20,442 nt of DNA from Ruminococcus flavefaciens (GCA_002348905.1 DEBW01000172.1:22192-42633), one strand, 5' to 3'; shown: positions 1 through 8,842, counted from the stretch's first letter. The notes: a model not told the origin generated them from the letters alone. Numbers and translations: made by a program.

Positions 1-384
1 AAGGTGCATATCTATCGGACGAGGTCCAAGCTCACAGCCGCCGGGGATACTCACGGTACACTCGCCGTTTCTGCCTAAGATAGCTCCCATGAACATAATT
101 GATGAGCGCATCTCACGCATAAGCTCTTCGGGTATCTCCGTACCCTCAGCGCCGGCAGCGTCAATAATTGCTGTACCGTCAGCAAATCTGCACTTGCAGC
201 CGAGACGGTTAAGTATCCTTGATGCGGAGTAAACGTCCGTTATCTCCGGACAGTTTTTCAGCACCGACTCATCTCCGCAAAGCAGAGCCGCCGCCATTAT
301 CGGAAGGGAACTGTTCTTGCTCCCCTGTAAGGTAAGCTCGCCGCTGAGACGGCTGCCTCCTTTTATTATGAATTTCTGCATCAT
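1..384 (-). CDS. murA: UDP-N-acetylglucosamine 1-carboxyvinyltransferase MurA (N-terminal part, cut by window edge)
   Basis: MurA transfers enolpyruvate from PEP to UDP-GlcNAc, the first committed step of peptidoglycan synthesis, in the cytoplasm. Only the first 128 residues are in the window, and the reading frame stays open to base 1. Visible family motifs are the substrate-binding Lys-Asn pair near residues 23-24 (QGSKNSSLPIMAAALL), MREMRSSIMFMGA around 90-101, and PGGCELGPRPIDMHL at 115-128. Cys117 in that last motif matches the PEP-reactive, fosfomycin-sensitive cysteine (Cys115 in E. coli). The gene begins with two ATG codons (384 and 381). GAGGTGG lies immediately upstream and spaces better from the second one, so the start may be 381. 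It is the last visible gene of the dcw cluster and follows the alpha/beta hydrolase after 48 nt. A MurA paralogue (MurZ) cannot be excluded from this fragment. Confidence 0.95.
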   Translation of the reverse strand, partial: MMQKFIIKGGSRLSGELTLQGSKNSSLPIMAAALLCGDESVLKNCPEITDVYSASRILNRLGCKCRFADGTAIIDAAGAEGTEIPEELMREMRSSIMFMGAILGRNGECTVSIPGGCELGPRPIDMHL

Positions 385-432
385 ACCACCTCGCAGCTTT
401 TTGTGTATATTATGCTGCTGAGGCGGTGAGTG

Positions 433-1311
433 TTACTTTGCGTTTATGACTTTGCGCTTGATGAAATTGTCAAAAGTTTCAGCCATTTCATCAGGTATGT
501 ATGCATACATAAAGTGTCCCTTATCGGAAAGATGTACTTCTCCGCCGCATTTCTGAGCGTACTCAGTACCTATCTTACGCCAGTCAACATTCTTGCTGAG
601 AGTTTTCATGTCGCTGATAAAGAAGCAGCACGGACACTTCAGCACTCCGGTAGCTTCGGCTTTTTTTGCATTTTCAGTCATGAGCCTTGCTTCCTCGTAG
701 TATTCGGTATTTGCGATGTTTCTGTAGAAAAGCTGCTGATACAGCTCTTTTTCCTCTGAATTGAGTTCAGTACCGGTCATAAGTCCGGAAACGTTCTCGG
801 TCTTGCTTCGGGTTATCTTAGCAAGAACTCCGTCTCTTGCGATAAGTTTGAGCACCTTGAACTGACGGTCAAGGAGTTTAAGGCGTTTAAGCTCGGTTAT
901 CTCGTAAGACTGCTGTATAGCAGTTTCAGGGATGCCCATATCCATACTCAGCACAGCCTTTACCTCATCAGGGTAAGTATTTGCCCAGTATATCGCCTCG
1001 AATCCGGAATACGAATGAGCAGCGAGCACATAAGGCGGAGCTATACCAGCCTTTTTAAGTGCTTCACGGTCACTTTCAACGAGGTTCTCAAGCTTTCTCG
1101 GCTCGTTAGTACCTCCGCTAAGACCATAGCCAGCCTTTTCAATTACAGCAATGCGGTACTTTTCAGATAAGCGGCGGTAAACCGGCTTATACTCCAGCAC
1201 CGGACAGGTAACTCCGTTTCCTGCCATAAATACTACCGTAACAGCACCCTTACCCTCTGTATAAACGTTGAGCATAGTGCCGTTAACATTTACTTTGTTA
1301 TCGTAATTCAT
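433..1311 (-). CDS. alpha/beta-fold hydrolase embedded in the dcw cluster
   Basis: 292-residue protein of the alpha/beta hydrolase fold, with no signal peptide or membrane segment, so probably cytoplasmic. The nucleophile elbow is AHSYSG, with Ser100 as the likely nucleophile. An oxyanion-type segment VVFMAGNG lies near residues 26-33, and the C-terminal KGHFMY carries the likely catalytic His266. Asp234 (FISDMK) is a plausible acid. The substrate cannot be deduced; esterase, lipase-like and peptidase-like members share this layout. Its ATG overlaps the murG stop codon (ATGA, 1308-1311), implying translational coupling, and murA follows after 48 nt. That places a non-canonical gene inside the peptidoglycan operon. 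It is Cys-rich near 226-229 (CPCC). Family assignment is secure; function is unknown. Confidence 0.85.
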   Translation of the reverse strand: MNYDNKVNVNGTMLNVYTEGKGAVTVVFMAGNGVTCPVLEYKPVYRRLSEKYRIAVIEKAGYGLSGGTNEPRKLENLVESDREALKKAGIAPPYVLAAHSYSGFEAIYWANTYPDEVKAVLSMDMGIPETAIQQSYEITELKRLKLLDRQFKVLKLIARDGVLAKITRSKTENVSGLMTGTELNSEEKELYQQLFYRNIANTEYYEEARLMTENAKKAEATGVLKCPCCFFISDMKTLSKNVDWRKIGTEYAQKCGGEVHLSDKGHFMYAYIPDEMAETFDNFIKRKVINAK

Positions 1312-2441
1312 TTTGTTCCTTTCGCCAAAAGCTTTTCCACAACACTAAGGATACGGTCATTTGTATCGCTGAGATGCAGGTCTGCTGCACTCTTTGACAT
1401 TATCTCAACACGGTCTGGAGCGTTGTAAAGCTTTTCGATCTCAGAGATTATCCTCTCGTTTGTAACGTCTTTCTGCTCGATAACTACCGCTGCGCCAGCC
1501 TTTCCGAGTACCATTGCATTGTGGTACTGATGATTGCCGGCAACTATCGGTGAAGGTATCAGTATTGAAGCCTTGCCTGCTGCTTCAAGCTCTGCAAGAG
1601 TGGAAGCACCGCTTCGGCATACCACAAGGTCAGCCGCCGCAAGGCATACATCCATGTCGTTTATGTACTCCGTTATGCGGAGTCTTTCACTTTTCAGCGG
1701 TACACCAGCCGCCTGCATGGACTGCGGGAAAGTCTCCTTACCCATGCCGCCGTAGCCGTGTATATGATTTATATTCAGCTTTTTGCCGGTGTGCCATTTT
1801 ATAACAGCGTCCATAGTCTCATTTATGCATCCTGCACCGAGACTTCCGCCGAATGAAAGTATAGTGAAGTCATCGTTGAATCCGAGCTTCTTTCTTGCTT
1901 CCGCACGGCTTATGGAGTTAATGCTGCTTCGTACCGGAAGTCCGGTAACGCTGTACTCAAACTTGCTTTTATCCATGAAATTGAGAGCTTCCTCAAAGGT
2001 TAGCATAACATAGTCTACCTCTTTTGAGAGAAGACGGTTTGTAACTCCGGGGTAAGCGTTCTGCTCATGGATAGCGGTAGGTATGCCCATTTTAGCAGCC
2101 TTGCGTATAACAGGGCCGCAGGCATATCCGCCTGTACCGATAGCGATATCAGGCTTGAAATTCTCGATTATCGCCTTTGCCCTTCTTCCGGAGGTCGCAA
2201 GATAAGCAACAGCTTTGGCATTTCTGCCGATATTTTCAAGAGATATCTTTCTCTGGAAGCCTGCTACCTTGATAGTCTCCATTCTGTAGCCTGCCTGAGG
2301 TACGAGCCTTGACTCCATACCCTTAGGAGTGCCGGCAAAGAGAAACTCGGCATCTGGATATTTTGCCTTTATAATATCTGCAATGGCAAGACCGGGGTTG
2401 ATATGTCCGCCAGTACCGCCGCAAGAAATGAGAACTTTCAT
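1308..2441 (-). CDS. murG: UDP-N-acetylglucosamine--N-acetylmuramyl-(pentapeptide) pyrophosphoryl-undecaprenol GlcNAc transferase MurG
   Basis: MurG is the GT28 glycosyltransferase that adds GlcNAc to lipid I to form lipid II on the inner face of the membrane. The 377-residue length is normal. Motifs seen in order are GGTGGHINPGLAIA at 8-21 (G-loop 1), HEQNAYPG at 125-132, FGGSLGA at 197-203, the UDP-GlcNAc-binding RSGASTLAELEAAGK at 276-290, and NHQYHNA at 303-309. The ATG at 2441 is preceded by AAGGAG with 7 nt spacing; this site overlaps the TAA of ftsW 12 nt upstream. Its own stop overlaps the start of the hydrolase gene. The position after ftsW is the usual one in dcw clusters. Confidence 0.97.
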   Translation of the reverse strand: MKVLISCGGTGGHINPGLAIADIIKAKYPDAEFLFAGTPKGMESRLVPQAGYRMETIKVAGFQRKISLENIGRNAKAVAYLATSGRRAKAIIENFKPDIAIGTGGYACGPVIRKAAKMGIPTAIHEQNAYPGVTNRLLSKEVDYVMLTFEEALNFMDKSKFEYSVTGLPVRSSINSISRAEARKKLGFNDDFTILSFGGSLGAGCINETMDAVIKWHTGKKLNINHIHGYGGMGKETFPQSMQAAGVPLKSERLRITEYINDMDVCLAAADLVVCRSGASTLAELEAAGKASILIPSPIVAGNHQYHNAMVLGKAGAAVVIEQKDVTNERIISEIEKLYNAPDRVEIMSKSAADLHLSDTNDRILSVVEKLLAKGTK

Positions 2442-2453
2442 ATTACTGCTCCT

Positions 2454-3761
2454 TTATGCGTTTTTGGGTTCATCGTAGTAATCATCATCTTCCGGAGTAT
2501 CATCATCATCCGGCTCAGTGTCAGTATCATCCTCAGACTTTTCCTCCGGATAGTACCTGTACTGTGAGATATTTAGCATTATGCCCATTTCAACGAGCTG
2601 CATTACAAGCGCCGTACCGCCGTAGCTGAAAAACGGCAGGCTGATACCTGTATTAGGTATAAGGTTACTTACAACCGCAAGGTTGAAAGCTGTCTGTATG
2701 CCTATCTGAGTGGTTATTCCGACTGCGATAAGCATACCGAATCTGTCCTTGCAGCGTACTGCGATAGAGTAACCCTCGATGATGAGGAGGAAGAATACTA
2801 TTATTATCGCAAGCGCTCCGACAAAGCCTATCTCCTCGCATACGATCGGGAAAACGAAGTCATTTTTCGTCTCAGGGAGGTAGAGGAACTTCTGTCGTGA
2901 GTTTCCGAGTCCAAGACCGAAAAGTCCGCCTGAACCAATGGCGATAAGGGAGTTTGCTGTCTGCCATGTGTCGTTGAGAACGTCAGCGAAAGGATCTTTC
3001 CATGAGCGGATACGTATTTCAACGTAGCTTCCCGGAACTTTCGCCTGTGTAGATACGTACACCACAGCCATTATCAAACCGCTGACAGCAAGTGCAGCGT
3101 ACTGCTTTATGTTTGCTCCTCCGCAGAGTATCATTGCCGCTGCGATAGCGCTTATGAGCATGATACCGGATATGTGCTTTTCAAGAGCGATGAGAAGAAC
3201 GTATACACCGAGCAGTCCTGCATACTTCACGATACCGGTGGTGAACTTGTTCATTTTCTTGCCGTCCTTCTCCATGCTGTAGGCGAAGAATATGATAAGT
3301 GCAAGCTTTGCCACCTCAGACGGCTGCAAGTTTATAGGGCCAAGAGTGATCCAGCGTCTTGCGCCCATTGAACCGCCCTCATCGTTACCAATGGCAAGAA
3401 CCAGTACAAGCAGTAACCCCACTCCGACGTAAAGGAAGCTTGCGATATTGAAGTTTCTCAGTAAAGGGATGTCTATCTTTTTCAGGTTATGATAGTCTAT
3501 CCTCATGATTATTATCATTGCAACAAAGCCTATTGCTGCAAATCCAGCCTGTTTTTTTGCGTAGTAAAGTCCGTCGCCGTAATCGCTGTACGCCCATGCA
3601 TAGCTGGCAGAAGCCATCATAGAAAGTCCGACGACAAGAAGTATCATGACATAGGCGAAAAATGCGATGCTAATGTCACTGTGTTTGCCGTCGCCTATCA
3701 GAAAGCGCAGTATTCCACGGCGTGAACGTTTTCTTTTTCTGTTTTTTGTACCAGCAGCCAT
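2454..3761 (-). CDS. ftsW: SEDS-family septal peptidoglycan glycosyltransferase FtsW
   Basis: SEDS protein that polymerises lipid II at the division septum together with its cognate class B PBP. The 435 residues hold a basic cytoplasmic N-terminus (KNRKRKRSRRG), about ten hydrophobic segments between residues 30 and 400, and SEDS signatures: INLQPSEVAKLALIIFFAY near 143, the WKDPF loop with Asp256 as the likely catalytic acid, GLGLGNSRQKFLYLPE near 282-297, FVFPIVCEEIGFVGA near 302-316, and NTGISLPFFSYGGTA at 370-384. The last 30 residues form a very acidic tail, almost entirely Asp/Glu between 408 and 430. GGAGG sits 6 nt upstream of the ATG. RodA or SpoVE are related alternatives, but the neighbours mraY and murG favour FtsW or its SpoVE-type equivalent. 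Confidence 0.94.
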   Translation of the reverse strand: MAAGTKNRKRKRSRRGILRFLIGDGKHSDISIAFFAYVMILLVVGLSMMASASYAWAYSDYGDGLYYAKKQAGFAAIGFVAMIIIMRIDYHNLKKIDIPLLRNFNIASFLYVGVGLLLVLVLAIGNDEGGSMGARRWITLGPINLQPSEVAKLALIIFFAYSMEKDGKKMNKFTTGIVKYAGLLGVYVLLIALEKHISGIMLISAIAAAMILCGGANIKQYAALAVSGLIMAVVYVSTQAKVPGSYVEIRIRSWKDPFADVLNDTWQTANSLIAIGSGGLFGLGLGNSRQKFLYLPETKNDFVFPIVCEEIGFVGALAIIIVFFLLIIEGYSIAVRCKDRFGMLIAVGITTQIGIQTAFNLAVVSNLIPNTGISLPFFSYGGTALVMQLVEMGIMLNISQYRYYPEEKSEDDTDTEPDDDDTPEDDDYYDEPKNA

Positions 3762-3783
3762 TTATGCCTCCAGATCTTGATAG

Positions 3784-3820
3784 TTTATTGAGCCGTCAGC
3801 TTTAAGCCGTCAGCTTTCAG
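3784..3820. repeat. short interspersed repeat between ftsW and mraY
   Basis: TTTATTGAGCCGTCAGC at 3784-3800 is identical to 4913-4929 on the other side of mraY. Here it is followed by a second AAGCCGTCAGCTTT unit, giving a 14-bp tandem pair, and then CAGCTTTCAG, which also recurs at 4932-4941. The remaining bases of the 83-nt ftsW/mraY gap show no promoter or terminator. Confidence 0.6.
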
Positions 3821-3844
3821 GAGCTAAAAATAACATCCATATTA

Positions 3845-4885
3845 TCATTTGAACATCAGTAATGTTACTATGCCCAGTACACCGAAAATGATACCTGCGG
3901 ACGAGAAAGTAACAACTATCTTGTACTCGCTGAATCCGCTCATCTCGAAGTGGTGGTGTATAGGAGTCATCTTGAATATACGTCTGCCCTCGCCGTACTT
4001 CTTCTTTGTGTACTTGAAGTAGGATACCTGTATAACAACTGAGAGAGCCTCAATGATGTAAACAAGTGCAACGAGTATCATAAGAAGGTGCTTGTGAAGT
4101 ACAAGTCCTGTAGCTGTAACAGCTGCGCCGAGGAACATAGAGCCTGTGTCGCCCATGAAGCACTTTGCAGGGTTGAAGTTCCATATAAGGAATCCGAGAC
4201 ATCCGCCTGCAAGAGCCATTGTAAAGCATGACATCTCATTCTTGCTGAGTATCGCACAGCATACTGTGAATATCAGCATCGCTGTGAACGTAACTGAACC
4301 GCAGAGACCGTCAACGCCGTCTGTAAGGTTTACAGCGTTTGTGAGGTATATTATCACGGGTATGAGTATGACATAATAGAATATACCAAGTGAAGGAGAC
4401 TCCCAGAAACCGAGGTCTATAGTAGTCTTTCCGTCGCCGAATTTGTATATCATAAAGAGGAATCCGAGTGAGAAAAGTGTCTGCAAGGCGATCTTCTGCA
4501 TAGGAGTAAGTCCGTCATTGTTCTTTCTTGCAACTTTGGTATAGTCGTCGATGAAGCCGATAAGTCCGAACAGGAGTGAGAATATCACAACGCTCAGAAG
4601 TACAAGGAAGTTGTTCCTTGTGGATATGGCGGTGGAATCAAGACCGTAGCGTATGCGGTATGCCCAGTAACCGCCTATTGCGGTAAGAGTAGTGGATATT
4701 ATGAACATGAAGCCGCCCATTGTGGGAGTTCCCTGTTTTTTAGCGTGCCACTGCGGACCGTCCTCAGTTTTTATAGGCTGACCGAACTTTATCCTGTGAA
4801 GGAAAGGTACGAGCCATTTTCCTGAGATGCCGGCTATGGCAAACGAAAGCAAAGCAACGATAAGGTTTATGATCCATAATGACAT
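3845..4885 (-). CDS. mraY: phospho-N-acetylmuramoyl-pentapeptide transferase MraY
   Basis: MraY is the integral membrane enzyme that attaches phospho-MurNAc-pentapeptide to undecaprenyl phosphate, making lipid I. Family motifs are all present (numbered from the upstream TTG): KTEDGPQWHAKKQGTPTMGG at 43-62, the catalytic-site FIDDYTKV at 115-122, NLTDGVDGL at 190-198, FMGDTGSM at 247-254, and PIHHHFE at 312-318, with about ten membrane segments. Start choice: the frame is open to a TTG at 4897, but GGAG (4898-4901) directly abuts that codon, leaving no spacing. The ATG at 4885 lies 12 nt from the same site and gives a 346-residue protein, so it is preferred. Short repeats flank the gene on both sides. 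murF and murD, its usual neighbours, are not next to it. Confidence 0.95.
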   Translation of the reverse strand: MSLWIINLIVALLSFAIAGISGKWLVPFLHRIKFGQPIKTEDGPQWHAKKQGTPTMGGFMFIISTTLTAIGGYWAYRIRYGLDSTAISTRNNFLVLLSVVIFSLLFGLIGFIDDYTKVARKNNDGLTPMQKIALQTLFSLGFLFMIYKFGDGKTTIDLGFWESPSLGIFYYVILIPVIIYLTNAVNLTDGVDGLCGSVTFTAMLIFTVCCAILSKNEMSCFTMALAGGCLGFLIWNFNPAKCFMGDTGSMFLGAAVTATGLVLHKHLLMILVALVYIIEALSVVIQVSYFKYTKKKYGEGRRIFKMTPIHHHFEMSGFSEYKIVVTFSSAGIIFGVLGIVTLLMFK

Positions 4886-4912
4886 AAATTCATACAACTC
4901 CAGTTTTATATA

Positions 4913-4941
4913 TTTATTGAGCCGTCAGCCACAGCTTTCAG
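4913..4941. repeat. second copy of the short interspersed repeat, between mraY and murE
   Basis: TTTATTGAGCCGTCAGC (4913-4929) is identical to 3784-3800, and CAGCTTTCAG (4932-4941) is identical to 3811-3820. The two loci differ in the bases between these blocks. The element occupies most of the 68-nt gap between murE and mraY. Confidence 0.6.
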
Positions 4942-4953
4942 CCATTCGGTGCA

Positions 4954-6387
4954 TTAAAGAAGTTTAAGTCCCTCAGCAACTACCTCACGCTCGTCGAAGT
5001 GTATCTTTTTCATTCCGGCAAGCACCTGATAGTCCTCGTGACCTTTTCCGGCAAGAACTATTATATCACCCTTTTCAGCAATTTTCAAGGCATGATAGAT
5101 AGCCTCCCGTCTGTCAACGACAACATCGTAAGGCACAGAGGTATCTTCAAGACCTGTGAGTATCTCTTTTATGATAGCCTCAGGATCTTCATTTCGTGGG
5201 TTATCGGAAGTAACAACAAGTCTGTCAGCGTATAAAGCGGCAGCTCTTGCCATTTTCGGACGCTTTGCAGCGTCACGGTTTCCGCCACAGCCGAACAGGC
5301 ATATAAGTCTGCCCTCGGTGTATTCCTTGACGCTTCTGAGGATATTCTCAACAGCATCAGGAGTATGGGCGTAGTCGCATATAACGGTGAAGTCACGTCC
5401 TGTAGGTATTACCTCGCATCTTCCCTTTACTCCGTTGTAGCCGGCGATAGCTTCGAGTATCGTGTCAGCCGGTATCTTCTCACGGAGACATACAGCTATT
5501 GCAGCCGTAAGGTTAGATACGTTGAAAGCTCCGGGGATATGTGACTTTACGCAGTAGGACTTCTCTCCCTTGCAGAACCAGAAGCTGCTGCCTGTTGAGC
5601 GTATCTTTATGCCGTCAGCATAAACGTCAGCATTCTGCTTTACGCTGAATGAGCACTTATCGCAGGATACTTCGCTGTAAAGGCGCTTTCCATAATCGTC
5701 GTCGATATTTATGATAGCCTCGCCGCAGATATCGAAGAGCATCTTCTTAGCCTGATAGTAGTCCTCCATAGTTTTATGGTAGTCCAGATGATCCTGCGTA
5801 AGGTTGGTAAATACGGCAGTTCTGAACCATGATGAGCCGATGCGGTTTTGGACAAGTCCGAAAGAGCTTACCTCCATGACAACGTATTCGCAGCCTGCCT
5901 CAGCCATTTTAGCGAGGAGAGCCATGAAATCGAATGTCATAGGGGTGGTGTTCTCGGTGTGAAGCACCTCATCGCCTATCTCATTCTGAATAGTGCCGAT
6001 AAGACCGGTTTTGTGTCCGGCAGACATGAGTATGTGTTTTATAACATTTGTGATAGTAGTTTTGCCGTTAGTGCCGGTAACGCCGATAAGAGTCATTTTC
6101 TTTTCCGGATGTCCGAACCATGCAGCGCAGAGCTTTCCGTAGAGAAAACGTGAATTATCGGTGATTATCTGTCTGTCGCCAAGACCTAAGTCATGCTCGC
6201 ATACTACCGCAGCAGCACCCTTTTCGAGCATTTCCGCAGCAGCGGTATGACCGTCAAAGCTTCCGCCTTTGACGCAGACAAAGAGGCTGCCTTCAACGAC
6301 CTTGCGTGTGTCATCGGTTATGGAGCTTATCTCTGTATCGCCAATAGCAGTAACAGCATTATTTTCAAGTAAGTCCTTTAATTTCAT
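4954..6387 (-). CDS. murE: UDP-MurNAc-tripeptide synthetase MurE (probably meso-diaminopimelate-adding)
   Basis: Mur ligase that adds the third amino acid to UDP-MurNAc-L-Ala-D-Glu in the cytoplasm. From the ATG at 6387 (478 residues) the motifs are: ATP-binding GVTGTNGKTT near 102-111, NTTP at 146-149, a lysine in YYQAKK near 214 at the carbamylated-Lys position, DYAHTP at 338-343, FGCGGNRD near 365-372, DNPR at 395-398, and GKGHEDYQ near the C-terminus. DNPR is the signature of meso-DAP ligases, as opposed to L-Lys enzymes, so an A1gamma-type wall is inferred. The frame is open upstream to 6441, but that would overlap the PBP gene. The ATG at 6387 has GGAGG about 8 nt upstream and yields the usual MKLKDLL N-terminus; an ATG at 6405 is the main alternative. 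The PBP stop lies 22 nt upstream. Confidence 0.95.
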   Translation of the reverse strand: MKLKDLLENNAVTAIGDTEISSITDDTRKVVEGSLFVCVKGGSFDGHTAAAEMLEKGAAAVVCEHDLGLGDRQIITDNSRFLYGKLCAAWFGHPEKKMTLIGVTGTNGKTTITNVIKHILMSAGHKTGLIGTIQNEIGDEVLHTENTTPMTFDFMALLAKMAEAGCEYVVMEVSSFGLVQNRIGSSWFRTAVFTNLTQDHLDYHKTMEDYYQAKKMLFDICGEAIINIDDDYGKRLYSEVSCDKCSFSVKQNADVYADGIKIRSTGSSFWFCKGEKSYCVKSHIPGAFNVSNLTAAIAVCLREKIPADTILEAIAGYNGVKGRCEVIPTGRDFTVICDYAHTPDAVENILRSVKEYTEGRLICLFGCGGNRDAAKRPKMARAAALYADRLVVTSDNPRNEDPEAIIKEILTGLEDTSVPYDVVVDRREAIYHALKIAEKGDIIVLAGKGHEDYQVLAGMKKIHFDEREVVAEGLKLL

Positions 6388-6409
6388 TCTGACCGCCTCC
6401 GTCATAAAA

Positions 6410-8821
6410 TTATTCTCCGTGTTCGCTTGATATGAATTCAAGCTCTACGGTAGAACCGACAGGCACTTTCTTGCCTGGTTCGGGATTTTGTTTCTGTACA
6501 GTAACTCCGCCGTTGCTAATTGAAGCACCCTTAGCAACGTAATTGAGTCTCTTGTATACTATAGAATCGTTGGCTGCTTCCGGAGAAAGACCAACAAGGT
6601 CAGGAACTTCGGTATAGTCAACGGTATGATTTGATTCAGTGTAGAGGTATACAGTACCTCCCTTTGATACCATAGTACCGGTTATAGGCGACTGTGCGAT
6701 AACTGTCGAGCCTTCGCCTATCTTCTTATGCTGCAAGCCCAGATCATCAAGAGTAGCGATAGCGTCCTCAACGCTGCCGTCGAGGATAGGTACAGTAACA
6801 TCGAGGTTAGCAAGCTCCTCAGCCGAATATTCAGGGCTTATGCCGAGGTAAGGCAGAACGTCCGTGAATATCTTTCTTGCAGTAGGAACAGCTGTCTGGC
6901 TTCCGTAGTAAGCCTTCGACTTATCCGGCATATCAGCGAGTACAAGGAGTATTACCTCAGGATCATCAGCCGGAGCAAAGCAGCAGTATGATGCACCGTA
7001 CTCCTGTTCGTCATCTTTTTCCTCCTCGCCCTTCTTCATTACCTTATTCTTTGCGGTAATGGAAAGACGCTGTGAAGTACCGGACTTACCGCCGATAGCG
7101 TAACCTTTGATATAAACATTGCCCTTTTGATTTTCGTTAACAACATATTCAAGGGCTTCACGCATTTTTTCGGAAGTCTCCTCAGATACCACCTGTCTTT
7201 TTACAGTGCGCTCATTTTTGAGCACAACATTTCCGTCCTGGTCGATTATCTTGTCAACGACATAAGGTTTAAGGAGATAACCGCCGTTTATAACTGCACA
7301 GTATGAAGTTATCATTTCCATAGGGGTGATAGTTTCACCCTGACCGAAAGAACATACCGCAAGGTTGAATTCATTCATATCCTCAAGGCTGAAGCCGATA
7401 CCGGCAGCCTCCGCCGGCAGGTCGATGCCGGTAAGCTCGTTAAGACCGAAAGCGTCGAAGTAGTAGCAGAATTTATCGCTATGAAGCCTTCTGCCTATCT
7501 CCATGAACGCCGGGTTGCATGATTCCTTGAGTGAATCGAAGAAATTAAGCGAACCATGACCGGAAGTATTCCAGCACTTGATAGGAGCATTACCGCCCTC
7601 AATGGTAACAGAACCGGTACAGTTGAAGTAATCATTGTCAAAATCAATGAGATTTTCCTCAACAGCCGAACCGCTGGTTATTACCTTGAATACCGAACCC
7701 GGCTCATACACCTCTGAGATGCACTTGTTTTTCCACTGCAATTCAAGAGCTTCCGAGGTAGCTTTTATCTTTTCGTCACCGTTGAGCATATTTATCTGCT
7801 CTTTGATGCTTTTGTCGTATATCTCATACGGCTCACTCAGGTCAAAGCTCGGATATGTAGCCATACCGTATACCGCACCGGACTTTGCATTCATGAGTAT
7901 AGCGCAGGCACGGTTCTTAACGCTGTATTCCTCGACCATTTCCTGCAAATACTTTTCAAGGTTCATCTGGATGTTCATATCTATGGTAAGATATATGTCA
8001 TTTCCGTTCTTTGCAGGGTAGGTCTTTGAGTACCTGTAAGGAAGAGCGTTGCCGTGTGAGTCCTTGGCTGAGATAGTTTTTCCGTCAGTACCCGAAAGGT
8101 AGTCGTCATAGTAGGCTTCAAGACCGTACATACCATGACCGTCAGCATTTGTAAAGCCTATTACAGGCGCAGCGTACTCGCTCTGGAGGTAGTATCTCTT
8201 TGTATCTTCCTCAACATTAAGGCTTACGAAGCCGTTTTTGCTGAAAAAGCTGAGAAGTTCGTCAGCGACAGGCTTTTCGACCTGTTTTTGCAGTACAGCG
8301 TACTGACTGTCCATTCCCATAGCTTCTTCCACCGCTTCCGGCTTTATTTCGAGCTTCTGAGACAGGAGATTGATTACCTCCTGCTTGAAGTATTCGGCAG
8401 ATACCGGCAGATTATCCTCGATAACGACCTGATGCTCAACGCCGTTCTCGTCAGTTATCGTCTCAACTGACGGCTGATACGTGCCATTTTTGATATCTGT
8501 GGCACGTTTATCTATTTTTTTCTGTAAATTTTCAAGGTCTTCACGGAAGCACTTAGGATCAAGGAACACTTTATAAACTGTTGCGCTCTTTGCAAGTGCA
8601 GTTGACTTTGCATCATATATCGAACCACGGTGTGCTGGTATGATTATCGAACCGAAGTGGCGGTCATTCGCCATATCCTGATACTTTTTATTTTCCAGTA
8701 CCGATATTTTGAAAAAGTTTCCTGCTACTACAGTAAAAAGCACACAGAATGCAGAAGTCATTAATAAACTGGCTCTGCGCTTCATAGCTTTTGTAGGAAG
8801 GTTCTGGTTCTTATTAGCCAT
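6410..8821 (-). CDS. class B penicillin-binding protein (FtsI/PBP2B/SpoVD type) with two PASTA domains
   Basis: Transpeptidase that cross-links septal peptidoglycan and partners FtsW. The 803 residues comprise a short cytoplasmic N-terminus, one membrane anchor near 17-36, and a dimerisation/pedestal domain starting with PAHRGSIYD (62-70). The transpeptidase domain carries the catalytic Ser376 in SVFK, SCN at 434-436 and KSGT at 579-582. Two C-terminal PASTA repeats follow at about 675-729 and 737-797 (the second opens VPDLVGLSPEAA). PASTA tails are typical of B. subtilis PBP2B/SpoVD and pneumococcal PBP2x; the sequence alone does not separate vegetative from sporulation versions. GAGG lies about 6 nt upstream of the ATG. 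A 397-nt non-coding gap, unusual inside a dcw cluster, separates it from ftsL and contains a candidate terminator, so this gene may need its own promoter or read-through. Confidence 0.94.
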   Translation of the reverse strand: MANKNQNLPTKAMKRRASLLMTSAFCVLFTVVAGNFFKISVLENKKYQDMANDRHFGSIIIPAHRGSIYDAKSTALAKSATVYKVFLDPKCFREDLENLQKKIDKRATDIKNGTYQPSVETITDENGVEHQVVIEDNLPVSAEYFKQEVINLLSQKLEIKPEAVEEAMGMDSQYAVLQKQVEKPVADELLSFFSKNGFVSLNVEEDTKRYYLQSEYAAPVIGFTNADGHGMYGLEAYYDDYLSGTDGKTISAKDSHGNALPYRYSKTYPAKNGNDIYLTIDMNIQMNLEKYLQEMVEEYSVKNRACAILMNAKSGAVYGMATYPSFDLSEPYEIYDKSIKEQINMLNGDEKIKATSEALELQWKNKCISEVYEPGSVFKVITSGSAVEENLIDFDNDYFNCTGSVTIEGGNAPIKCWNTSGHGSLNFFDSLKESCNPAFMEIGRRLHSDKFCYYFDAFGLNELTGIDLPAEAAGIGFSLEDMNEFNLAVCSFGQGETITPMEMITSYCAVINGGYLLKPYVVDKIIDQDGNVVLKNERTVKRQVVSEETSEKMREALEYVVNENQKGNVYIKGYAIGGKSGTSQRLSITAKNKVMKKGEEEKDDEQEYGASYCCFAPADDPEVILLVLADMPDKSKAYYGSQTAVPTARKIFTDVLPYLGISPEYSAEELANLDVTVPILDGSVEDAIATLDDLGLQHKKIGEGSTVIAQSPITGTMVSKGGTVYLYTESNHTVDYTEVPDLVGLSPEAANDSIVYKRLNYVAKGASISNGGVTVQKQNPEPGKKVPVGSTVELEFISSEHGE

Positions 8822-8842
8822 TGCAGCCTCACTTTCCGTATT

